From Renibacterium salmoninarum ATCC 33209 (GTDB lineage: Bacteria > Actinomycetota > Actinomycetes > Actinomycetales > Micrococcaceae), in the NCBI RefSeq assembly GCF_000018885.1, contig NC_010168.1, forward strand, positions 2,976,001 to 3,040,000: a stretch of 64,000 nucleotides of DNA. The letters are read 5' to 3'. Each line of letters opens with the position of its first letter. The stretch's first letter is position 1. Under the pieces are notes generated by a model. That model was not told the DNA's origin, did not search any database, and worked only from the letters and a program-made list of their open reading frames with translations. The position numbers and the translations under genes were made by a program. Shown in pieces: positions 55,292-63,477 of this stretch.

Positions 55292-56510
55292 TGGCTTCGC
55301 TAGGCTTCGCTCCGTATTGGATATCACCGAGCTGTGGCTGGTTGATCCAGACCCGCAGCGGCTAGAACTAGTTGGCGGCGTATCGCAACGGATCTTTGCC
55401 CATGCTGGGCACCCTGGCACCATCCGGACCACCTCAGACCTTGAAGCTGGTGTGGCAGATGCCGACGTCGTCCTAATCCAGTTACGGATTGGCGGCCAGG
55501 CCGCACGCCAAGGTGATGAGACGTGGCCGCACGAAGCGTGTTGCATTGGCCAAGAAACTACTGGACCGGGCGGCTTCGCCAAGGCCTTACGCACCGTGCC
55601 GGTAGTGCTTCGGGTTGCTGAAGCAGTGCGTCAGCATGCCAAACCAGATGCTTGGATTATCGACTTCACCAATCCGGTGGGCATTGTCACCCGCGCCCTG
55701 CTGGAAGCCGGGCATCGCGCCGTCGGGCTGTGCAATGTTGCTATTGGTTTTCAACGAAAGTTTGCTGAAATGCTTTCAGTGGATCCGGCCGCGGTTGCGC
55801 TGGAGCATGTGGGTTTGAATCACCTAACCTGGGAACGCGGCGTACAAGTTGCTGGCCAGGATGTATTACCCACGTTATTGGCTGAACGCCGGCCGGAACT
55901 AGCTGAACACGTGCACATGCCGTCCGAGCTTTTGCGGCTGCAGGGCTCGGTTCCGTCCTACTACCTGCGCTACTTTTATGCCCATGATGTGGTGCTCGCC
56001 GAGCAGCTGAAAGAGCCTACTCGCGCTGAAGCGGTGATGGCGGTAGAGAAAGCGCTTTTGAGCAAATACGCCGACCCGTCAGTGGTAACAAAGCCGGCCG
56101 AATTGGCTGAGCGTGGCGGCGCGTACTACTCCGAGGCCGCCGTTGACCTGATGGCGTCATTAGTCGGCAACCGTGGCGATGTGCAGGTGGTCAACCTACG
56201 CAATGACGGCGCATTGCCGTTCCTGCCCGACGATCATGTGATTGAAGTCCCGGCAAAAATCAGCACGTCTGGTTTAGAAATTCAGCCCGTTGCCGAGGTG
56301 CCTGAGGAGATGGCAGGCCTGATTTCTGCCGTGGCGCGCTACGAACGGCTTGCCCTAGAAGCCGCCACCTTGTCTACCGCTGCCGACGGCCGGGGTCGAG
56401 TGTTGCGCGCGATGCTGGCGCACCCGCTAGTTGGTCAATTCGACAAAGCAGAAAAGCTCACCGATCTGCTGATCGCCAATAACAAGCAGCACTTGGCGTG
56501 GGCACAATGA
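55239..56510 (+). CDS. GH4-family 6-phospho-glycosidase
   Basis: A 423-residue NAD/Mn-dependent glycosidase of GH4, which cleaves 6-phospho-alpha or -beta-glucosides by an oxidation-elimination mechanism. The dinucleotide site is TVVGGGSTYTTELI; GLCNVAIGFQRK supplies a metal Cys, EHVGLNHLTW the metal His, and RGGAYYSEAAVDLM the catalytic region. GTG 55239 starts it. A phosphorylating transport step was not seen, so its substrate may be phosphorylated by the following kinase. Confidence 0.9.
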   Translation: MKVTVVGGGSTYTTELIDGFARLRSVLDITELWLVDPDPQRLELVGGVSQRIFAHAGHPGTIRTTSDLEAGVADADVVLIQLRIGGQAARQGDETWPHEACCIGQETTGPGGFAKALRTVPVVLRVAEAVRQHAKPDAWIIDFTNPVGIVTRALLEAGHRAVGLCNVAIGFQRKFAEMLSVDPAAVALEHVGLNHLTWERGVQVAGQDVLPTLLAERRPELAEHVHMPSELLRLQGSVPSYYLRYFYAHDVVLAEQLKEPTRAEAVMAVEKALLSKYADPSVVTKPAELAERGGAYYSEAAVDLMASLVGNRGDVQVVNLRNDGALPFLPDDHVIEVPAKISTSGLEIQPVAEVPEEMAGLISAVARYERLALEAATLSTAADGRGRVLRAMLAHPLVGQFDKAEKLTDLLIANNKQHLAWAQ

Positions 56511-57499
56511 GCGCTCCGAACATAAACTCCGCGGCGGTCCGCGGTGTGCTGGCCGTCGACGGCGGCGGCTCCAAGACCGACGTCGTGCTGCTTTCGCTTG
56601 AGGGTGACTTGCTGGCTCGCGAGCGTTGGCCTGGATCGAACCCACAAATCACTGGCCTCACTGAATCAATTGCCGTGATTGATGGATTGGTTCGCAAAGC
56701 CCTGACTTCTAGTTCGGTGGAATTAGTGGGCAGCAGTGTCTATTTGGCGGGGATGGATCTACCAGCGGAGATCGCCGCATTCAGGAATGCTGTTTCTGAA
56801 CTGAGTTGGTTTGACGACGATTCCGTGGTGGAAGTTGATCTGCTGGCGCTGCTACGCGCTGGGACAAGTGAACCGAATGCGGTCGAAGTGGTCTGCGGCA
56901 CCGGTATCAACGCCGTGGGCGTGCGCGCGGACGGGGCAACGTCGCGGTTTCCCTCCTTGGGTCGGATTTCCGGTGACTGGGGCGGTGGCGGAGATTTGGG
57001 CGCTGAGGTACTTTGGCACGCCGTGCGCGCCGAAGACGGCCGCGGCCCCGGCACAGAGCTGCGTGACTTGATACTGGCCCAGTTCTCGGTGTCTTCGGTT
57101 TCTGAAGTAGTGGAAGCGTTGCACTTTGATCGGCTACCGGACCGCGCGGTAGTTGAGTTGACCCCGCTGCTGTTTACCGCCGCTGCCTCTGGCGACCAGG
57201 CGGCCTCCGAGCTGGTGCGGCGTCAAGCAGAGGAAATCGTCACGATGGCGGTGACTTCGCTACGTCGGCTTGGCCTGCTCGAAGAGCCAGTGCCGGTGGT
57301 TCTAGGTGGCAGCGTGTTGGCCGCCGCGCACCCTGAGTTGATGACCGCCGTCGAACGAGGCTTGGCACTCTGGGCACCGAAGGCTAGGACCGAACTGGTT
57401 ACCGCGTCGCCGGTGCTTGGTGCCGCGCTGCTAGCGTTGGAGCAGATTGGCGCTTCGCGTGGCGCCGTTTCCCGGGCAGCGGCGGCACTCGCGATATAG
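56507..57499 (+). CDS. BadF/BadG-type sugar kinase (N-acetylglucosamine-kinase-like)
   Basis: A 330-residue ASKHA-fold kinase. Phosphate-1 motif is LAVDGGGSKTDVVLLS, the phosphate-2 region VVCGTGINAVGVRADG and GRISGDWGGGGDLGAEVLW, and the adenosine motif PVVLGGSVLAAAHPELM. ATG 56507 overlaps the GH4 stop. It likely phosphorylates a monosaccharide released or imported by the operon; N-acetylglucosamine is the commonest substrate for this family, but unproven here. Confidence 0.87.
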   Translation: MSAPNINSAAVRGVLAVDGGGSKTDVVLLSLEGDLLARERWPGSNPQITGLTESIAVIDGLVRKALTSSSVELVGSSVYLAGMDLPAEIAAFRNAVSELSWFDDDSVVEVDLLALLRAGTSEPNAVEVVCGTGINAVGVRADGATSRFPSLGRISGDWGGGGDLGAEVLWHAVRAEDGRGPGTELRDLILAQFSVSSVSEVVEALHFDRLPDRAVVELTPLLFTAAASGDQAASELVRRQAEEIVTMAVTSLRRLGLLEEPVPVVLGGSVLAAAHPELMTAVERGLALWAPKARTELVTASPVLGAALLALEQIGASRGAVSRAAAALAI

Positions 57500-57587
57500 C
57501 GCTGCTGATACACAGCTATTTTGTCGGGGCCAGCGAGTACGCTTTCGATGGAATCAGTCGTAGGAGCGGAAGCGTGAGTCGGAAACT

Positions 57588-58485
57588 ATGAGCAAAGAAC
57601 AATAGAGACGCCATTGACCAAATGTTGCGGCAAGCACCAAAAGGATTCGGCTCGCAACCGATCGAGGAAATGCGAGCTAATTTCGCAACCATGATGGCGA
57701 CGTTCGCGGTGCCCACCAACATTCGAACGTCGCCGACGACGCTGGTTGACCGGCCTGCACTTTTGGTCGAGCCAGAAGCAGATGCCCGTCCAGGCACGAT
57801 TCTGTACTTTCACGGTGGCGCGTTTTCGCTCGGCTCGCCAGAAACCGCAATCGGCCTCGCCGCTAATCTGGTCACCCGAACCGGTTTCCAAGCACTTTCG
57901 CTTGATTACCGGCTGGCACCGGAACACCCCTTCCCAGCCGCAATCGAGGACTGCCTGGCGGCCTATCGATCGCTTTTAGACGCTGGCACTGAGCCAACCT
58001 CAATCGCCTTCGCGGGCGACTCGGCGGGCGGCGGACTCTCGGTGACCACCTGCCTAGCAGCTCGCACGGCAGGCTTGCCAATGCCCGCAGCGGTTCTCGC
58101 GTTCTCTCCGGGTCTTGATCACACGCGCAGCGGGGCTAGTATGCAGACGAAGGCCGGGATTGACCCGTTCTTCACCCAGGAGAGCCTCGCTTTTACTGGC
58201 TCGATGTACCTCAACGGGCAGGATCCACATCAAGAGCTGCTAGCACCGGCTGTGTTAGCTGACCTGACCGGCTTCCCGCCAATACTCTTGCAAGTCGGCG
58301 CGAATGAGTTGATGTTGGACGATTCCGTGCGGTTGGCAGAACGTGCGCGCGATGCCGGCGTCGACGTCATCCTGGACATCACCGCGAATGCTCCACATGT
58401 CTTCCAGTCCTTCGTCGGCCTGCTCGATGAGTCCGATCAGGCGCTGGACCGTGCCGCTCTGTTCCTCAAACAACAGCTCAGCTAG
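57588..58485 (+). pseudogene. HSL-type alpha/beta hydrolase with an N-terminal frameshift
   Basis: A hormone-sensitive-lipase-family esterase of about 300 residues. Visible are the oxyanion motif YFHGGAFSLGS, the nucleophile FAGDSAGGGLSV and the C-terminal His in APHVFQSF. ATG 57588 gives MSKEQ and then TAG; removing the single T at 57603 restores RDAIDQMLRQAPKGFG in frame. The remaining ATG at 57622 lacks a ribosome site and would drop twelve residues. The catalytic triad survives, so a weak product is possible, but the gene looks damaged. The stretch 57500-57587 holds nothing else recognisable. Confidence 0.7.
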
Positions 58486-58533
58486 TCGGAAGCGCGGTAC
58501 GGGGATGAGGCCGGCACCCTACCAGGGCACATC

Positions 58534-59220
58534 CTAACCGTGTCGATCTAAGAACTGCAGGCCGCCGGCACCTAACTGAGCTTCTAAAACGTCGACGACG
58601 GCTGGGATGCTCTCTTCCGGTCGTAGCGGAGCATCAAAGCCGACGAGGCTGGTCCGATTGTGCCCGGGATCAATGAGCAACTTTGTCTGTCCGTCTTCGC
58701 CCGTGCGATTGACATAGCTGCGCATCAGCTGATTGAGCGCGGCCTTGCTAGCTTTGTAAACTTCATAGCCGTCATCGGTGTTGAGCGAGATACTTCCTTG
58801 GCCAGAGGACATTATCGCGAGCGTTCCATCTGAGGTAACCAAACTTCGCAATGATTCCAAGACCCGCAACGGGCTCAGCGCGTTCGTAACCATTACTTCG
58901 GTGAATATCTCGGTACTCACCTCGCCGATTAGCTCGTTGCCCAGGTTGATTCCGGCATTGATGAAAAGGAGCTCGAATTTTGTCCCTGCCAGACGGTCCC
59001 GGAGCGCGACTAATTGTTCCGAGCTGGTCATCTCCAGCGATTCAATAGTAAGCTGCCCGTTTGAAGCATCCGCGCTCATGCGTAACTCGCCGCCCTGCTG
59101 GCGCGTAGTGGCGGTAACCTGCCACCCACGCCGGACCAGTTCTTTAGTGAGGATCAGCCCTAGACCTCGATTGGCTCCGATGACGAGCGCCCGGCGGTTC
59201 GAATGTACAGACATGTTCAT
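58534..59220 (-). CDS. Short-chain dehydrogenase/reductase
   Basis: A 228-residue SDR with the N-terminal cofactor site RALVIGANRGLGLILTKEL, the NAG-like FINAGI, and the catalytic YEVYKASKAALNQLM. Substrate unknown. ATG 59220 is followed upstream by the intergenic region shared with the divergent TetR gene. A hexuronate operon lies to its right. Confidence 0.85.
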   Translation of the reverse strand: MNMSVHSNRRALVIGANRGLGLILTKELVRRGWQVTATTRQQGGELRMSADASNGQLTIESLEMTSSEQLVALRDRLAGTKFELLFINAGINLGNELIGEVSTEIFTEVMVTNALSPLRVLESLRSLVTSDGTLAIMSSGQGSISLNTDDGYEVYKASKAALNQLMRSYVNRTGEDGQTKLLIDPGHNRTSLVGFDAPLRPEESIPAVVDVLEAQLGAGGLQFLDRHG

Positions 59221-59250
59221 TCCTTTACAGGGAAGATATTTGATTTGACG

Positions 59251-59263
59251 AGACGTTGCGTCT
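59251..59263. promoter_or_regulatory. Small palindrome in the SDR/TetR divergent promoter
   Basis: AGACG-ttg-CGTCT lies between the two divergent genes, with an overlapping GTCTAGAC palindrome at 59260-59267. Its place and symmetry suit a TetR operator. The arms are short, so this is tentative. Confidence 0.4.
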
Positions 59264-59294
59264 AGACAAAAACTATTCTAGCACCGCGAGTATT

Positions 59295-59903
59295 ATGGCT
59301 AGCATGCCCACCGCAGATTCCCCGACTACCAGAACCAGATCTGGCAATCGGCGCAATGAGACTGCCCGCCTTGCGGTACTCCATGCGGCAGATGACCTAC
59401 TGGCCGAGCATGGTTTTAGCGGGCTGACCATTGAGTCAATTGCCCGAGAAGCTGGCGTCGCCAAGCAGACGATATATCGCTGGTGGCCCTCGAAGGTGGA
59501 GATCCTGCTGGATACGCTCATTGAGGACAGCCAAAAAAGCATTCCGGTACCGGCAAGCAAACCTGGCATTGAGGCTATCCGCAGCTATCTGCGCAGCTTT
59601 GTCCGATTCTTGACCAGCGATCCCGCAGGCAAGGTTTTGCTTGCCCTTATTGCCGAGGCTCAGCACAACCCGGCCACGGCGAAAAAACTACACGATCGCT
59701 ATCTTGAGCCGCGCCGCAACCAGGAACGTGAACTGATCGACAAGGCCATCGAAGCAGGACAGATCTCACCTCGACTCAGCTCTGAGGCAGTGATCGACGC
59801 CCTTACTGGGCCAATTATCTACCGCACTCTGATCGGTTCTGGCATTCCGCGAGGTTTCGTCAACACGCTCATCGACGACCTTCTCGAACCCGGCCCCAGC
59901 TGA
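59295..59903 (+). CDS. TetR-family transcriptional regulator
   Basis: About 202 residues from the ATG at 59295 (a longer TTG-started frame begins at 59256). The HTH is LTIESIAREAGVAKQTIYRWWPSK, with a C-terminal TetR_C domain (FLTSDPAGKVLLALIAEAQ). It is divergent from the SDR gene, which is its probable target. The ligand is unknown. A palindromic repeat follows the stop. Confidence 0.87.
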   Translation: MASMPTADSPTTRTRSGNRRNETARLAVLHAADDLLAEHGFSGLTIESIAREAGVAKQTIYRWWPSKVEILLDTLIEDSQKSIPVPASKPGIEAIRSYLRSFVRFLTSDPAGKVLLALIAEAQHNPATAKKLHDRYLEPRRNQERELIDKAIEAGQISPRLSSEAVIDALTGPIIYRTLIGSGIPRGFVNTLIDDLLEPGPS

Positions 59904-59961
59904 AGTTTTCACTCAACAAACCGTCTGCACCGCCACAGAGCAATCTCCGCCACATCATTCG

Positions 59962-60022
59962 AACGCTGCACCACTTTTGGGCCTTAAACAGGCTGTTTAA
60001 GGCCCAAAAGTGGTGCAGCGTT
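59962..60022. repeat. Palindromic repeat, copy 4, at convergent gene ends
   Basis: Perfect 28-bp arms around AGGCT. It differs from copies 1 and 2 at TTTTGGGCC/GGCCCAAAA, where the others have TTTTCGGCC/GGCCGAAAA, so the change occurs on both arms and pairing is kept. It lies after the TetR stop and 13 bp before the ManD stop. Confidence 0.85.
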
Positions 60023-60034
60023 TGCGTTGGGAGG

Positions 60035-61267
60035 TTACCAGTCGTGCACGGTCCCATCCGCAAGCCGGTTGTAGGGCAGATACGCCTGCTGGTACGGATA
60101 ACGTGCTGCAGCTTCTTCATCAAGTTCAATACCGAGTCCCGGCGCATTCGGGTCAAGCCGAATCAGCCCGCCACTGAAGCTCAGCGACTGCTGGAACACC
60201 TCGTTGGTTTGCGGTGAGTGCAGCATGTATTCCTGGATGCCGTAGTTATGGATCGCCAGCCCCACATGGCATTGCGCAGCAAATCCCACTGGCGAGATAT
60301 CAGTTGGGCCGTGGAAGCCTGACTTGATTTGGTATTGCGCGGCGTAGTCCATCACCTTCTTGAGCGGCGAAATACCGCCGAAGTGCGTTGAGGCCGCGCG
60401 CACGTAGTCAATGAGCTGCTCTCGGATCAGGGTCTGGAAATCCCACACGGTATTGAATACCTCGCCAATAGCCAACGGCGTGGTGGTGTGCTGGCGCACC
60501 AGCCGCAATGCTTCCTGATTCTCTGCCGGGGTGCAGTCTTCGAGCCAGAACAGGTCATAGGGCTCCAGCGATTTACCGAGTTTTGCGGCTTGAATCGGCG
60601 TCATCCGGTGATGCCCATCGTGCAGCAGCGGCAAGTCCGGGCCGAATTCATTTCGCACAGCTTCGAAGACGCTCGGCAAATGATTCAAATACGCTCGAGT
60701 GTCCCAGTCTTCTTCAGCTGGGAATGCGCCACGACCCGCGGGCTCGTAATCGTAACGCTCACCTGAGGACTGTTCCTGCGCGGCGATGCCATAAATAGCT
60801 TTCAACCCGGGCACGGCCGTCTGAATCCGCACCGAGGTGTGACCCTCAGCTAAGTTTTCCCGCACCGAGTAAAAAAGCTCGGGTAAATCGCGACCGGAAG
60901 CATGCCCGTAAGTGCGCAATCCAGTTCGCGAAGCACCGCCCAAGAGTTGATAAACCGGCAGCCCGGCCGCTTTACCTTTGATATCCCATAACGCCATATC
61001 GACGGCGGCAATCGCTGCCATGGTCACCGGCCCACGCCGCCAATAAGAACTGCGGTACAAGAACTGCCAGGTGTCTTCAATCCGATGCGGATCGCGACCG
61101 ATTAACAACTGGCACAAGTGGTCGCCCAAATAGCTCGCAACCGCAAGCTCGCGCCCGTTCAGAGTCGCATCTCCCACCCCAGTGAAGCCTTCATCGGTGG
61201 TGATTTTGAGCGTCACAAAGTTCCGGCTGGGACTGCTGACAATCACATCAGCGGCGATGATTTTCAT
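60035..61267 (-). CDS. manD: Mannonate dehydratase (ManD/RspA, enolase superfamily)
   Basis: A 410-residue enolase-superfamily dehydratase turning D-mannonate into 2-keto-3-deoxygluconate. Landmarks are YGHASGRDLPELF, the metal/catalytic region LLHDGHHRMTPIQAAKLGKS and FWLEDCTPAENQEAL, AIGEVFNTVWDF, and the C-terminal GIELDEEAAARYPYQ. ATG 61267 overlaps the UxuB-like stop by four bases, showing coupling. Some RspA-group members are nearly inactive, so activity is not certain. Confidence 0.87.
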   Translation of the reverse strand: MKIIAADVIVSSPSRNFVTLKITTDEGFTGVGDATLNGRELAVASYLGDHLCQLLIGRDPHRIEDTWQFLYRSSYWRRGPVTMAAIAAVDMALWDIKGKAAGLPVYQLLGGASRTGLRTYGHASGRDLPELFYSVRENLAEGHTSVRIQTAVPGLKAIYGIAAQEQSSGERYDYEPAGRGAFPAEEDWDTRAYLNHLPSVFEAVRNEFGPDLPLLHDGHHRMTPIQAAKLGKSLEPYDLFWLEDCTPAENQEALRLVRQHTTTPLAIGEVFNTVWDFQTLIREQLIDYVRAASTHFGGISPLKKVMDYAAQYQIKSGFHGPTDISPVGFAAQCHVGLAIHNYGIQEYMLHSPQTNEVFQQSLSFSGGLIRLDPNAPGLGIELDEEAAARYPYQQAYLPYNRLADGTVHDW

Positions 61268-62484
61268 CGGGTTTCCTCCACTACATCAGGGTCAATCAAG
61301 GTCAAAAGGGCCGTACTGCTATCGCTAGATTTCAACGCGATATCGATCTCAGCGTCGTGAACATCAGGGCTACGCCTTCCGCTTGGCATGGCCCGAACCC
61401 AGGCTTCGAGCACTGCCCTGGATGCTGCACCGGATCGGCCCGCCATTTGTTCAACCCGCAGCACCGGCGGCACCCGGACCCTTAATTTAGCCACTGAGTC
61501 GGCTGCGATTTGGCTCAGTCGGTGCTCGATCCGACCATTTTCAAAACGTTCGATCAGCTGAGCGGCGTAATTTTCGGCCTCAACCTCGGCCGGCAAATGT
61601 GCCGCCACTTCGGCCCAAAGCGCCTGCACTCCCGCACGCAGCTCTGGGTCGGAAATCGCCTGAGCTACTGTTTCCAGCCCACGAACCAATCCAGCGTTGG
61701 CCAAGTAGCTGTGCGCACCATTGAGCATCCACAGCTTGCGCTGCTCCCAAGGCGTCACGTCCGCCACAAACATCGCCCCGGCCGGCTCCCACCGAGGCCG
61801 CCCCGCGGGGAAGTCTCCCTGCAGAATCCAACTCCGGTAAGGCTCGGTGACCACGGGGGCGGCGTCTTCCCGCCCGGTGGCGGGCAAGACCCTTTCTTGA
61901 TCTGCCGACGTCGAACGCGGCGTGATTCGATCTACCGACGTCGAGATAAAACTCACGCCATCAGCGCGGCCGGCCGGAAAGATTAGCGAGGCTAGCAGGT
62001 CACCGTTGCCGCTGAGATTGTCGCAAGGCACGACGGCGATCGGCCCAGCTCCCGCTGCGGCCCGCGCCGCCAGCCCGGCACGGAGCAGGGTCACCGCGAC
62101 CGAGCCTGCAACGTAGCCCGCCTCGGTAATGGTCAGCGTGACGACGGCGGTACTCGGCGCCGCGATCAGCTCGATCATCCGTAAGGCCCCAGCATCGGCG
62201 GACGCATCGCCAACTTCGAGAATCGGCCAAAGCAGCTCGAAACTGTCCGCGGCGCCGCGTTCCACGAGCGTAAATAACCCGTCCTGCGCTGCAAGCAAAT
62301 CAGCCGCCGCGGCGGAGCGCATACTGAACGCGGTAATCCCCCATTCCGCACCATCAGCGGCATGCTGGGTGTACCAAACCTGATGTGCGCGGTGAAAAGC
62401 ACCCAAGCCCAGGTGGACTATTCGTACTGCCGGGGCGGGCAAGTTCAGGACGGAACGCGACAAGGCAGTTGGGCCCGGATTCAT
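61264..62484 (-). CDS. Fructuronate/mannitol-type dehydrogenase (UxuB family)
   Basis: A 406-residue member of the polyol/MtlD dehydrogenase family. The NAD site is IVHLGLGAFHRAHQVWY, and the catalytic Lys-Asn-His pattern is KLWMLNGAHSYLA near residue 255. Its position between a glucuronate isomerase remnant and ManD supports D-fructuronate reduction to mannonate. ATG 62484 overlaps the uxaC stop. The adjacent uxaC gene is dead, so the pathway lacks its first step. Confidence 0.85.
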   Translation of the reverse strand: MNPGPTALSRSVLNLPAPAVRIVHLGLGAFHRAHQVWYTQHAADGAEWGITAFSMRSAAAADLLAAQDGLFTLVERGAADSFELLWPILEVGDASADAGALRMIELIAAPSTAVVTLTITEAGYVAGSVAVTLLRAGLAARAAAGAGPIAVVPCDNLSGNGDLLASLIFPAGRADGVSFISTSVDRITPRSTSADQERVLPATGREDAAPVVTEPYRSWILQGDFPAGRPRWEPAGAMFVADVTPWEQRKLWMLNGAHSYLANAGLVRGLETVAQAISDPELRAGVQALWAEVAAHLPAEVEAENYAAQLIERFENGRIEHRLSQIAADSVAKLRVRVPPVLRVEQMAGRSGAASRAVLEAWVRAMPSGRRSPDVHDAEIDIALKSSDSSTALLTLIDPDVVEETR

Positions 62485-63477
62485 AGCTTGAAGACCCGTC
62501 GCGACGCAGCATCAACTAGGTCCACAATAATTTCAGCCGCCCGCGATTCCGCGAGTCGATGCTCGGCCACCAATCGAGCCAGGAACGAAGCCTCTACTCG
62601 GCGAGAAGCGTCGTGCCGGGCCGGAATCGAACAAAAGGTACGCGTGTCATCGACAAAGCCAGCGCTTCGGGAAAAGCCAGCGCTTCGGGAAAAGCCAGCG
62701 GTTTCAGTGACTGCGGAACGGAACCGCAACATTGCGTCCGGAGCGTCAAGGAACCACCAGGGCGCGCCAAGGTACACGGACGGAGAATCCCGCTAACGGT
62801 GCCAATTCACGTGAAAACACCGTCTCGTCCAAGGTGAACAGCACTCAAAGGAACCCCGCGGCAGCGCCAAATTCGTTGAGCAACGGCTGCAAGCCCTCGG
62901 TATATCCCACGGCGAAGGGAATATCGTGCCCGGTGTCCGCACCAAATCGCTCGAATGACGGTCCCTAGTGGTTTCGCAGCGAGCCTGGGTGCAGCGTCAT
63001 AACCAAGCCGTCCTCCACAGACATCCGGGCCATCTGATAAATCATTTGACCCTCAAAGACATCCCGTTCTAACGCAGATAGCTCACCGCGCAGCGCAGAA
63101 TCGAATAGCCGCTCGGCCTCTGCGAAAGGCAGCTTAACCGTCAGTGGAATGCGCACGCCGTGATCCGCCGAGACCGCTCCGTGTTCAATAAAATACCGAC
63201 GCCGGTTAGCCAACGCGACAAGGTAGCCCCGGTAACCCACAGCACCTTCGCCCGCCTCAACAATCAACCGATCGACCCGATCGGAGAAACCCGGCGCGTG
63301 CGCGTTCAAATAGGCGTCAGGCCGAAAGGTCGGTAGAACCCGGCCATTGAACGAAGAATCCGCGGCCAGCGCGGCGTGATCGGACAACGAGTCAAGCGGG
63401 TCATCGGTAGTGGCGAGCACTTCAATGCCAAAGGAATCAAAGAGCGCACGCGGCCGGAAACCGGGCGTTGCCAGCAC
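62481..63477 (-). pseudogene. uxaC: Glucuronate isomerase (UxaC) remnant
   Basis: The C-terminal two-thirds of UxaC, which isomerises D-glucuronate to D-fructuronate. The 5' third is cut off by the element beginning at 63478. In-frame TAG at 62965-62967 and TGA at 62845-62847 interrupt GPSFERFGADTGHDIPFAVG and following sequence. A frameshift near 62780 separates this from YLGAPWWFLDAPDAMLRFRS. An 18-bp tandem duplication at 62655-62690 gives the FSRSAGFSRSAG repeat. The end overlaps the UxuB-like gene by four bases. Confidence 0.85.

Noticed and set aside
24125..60022. CRISPR array from repeated palindromes
   Set aside because: The copies lie kilobases apart with no regular spacers and no cas genes.
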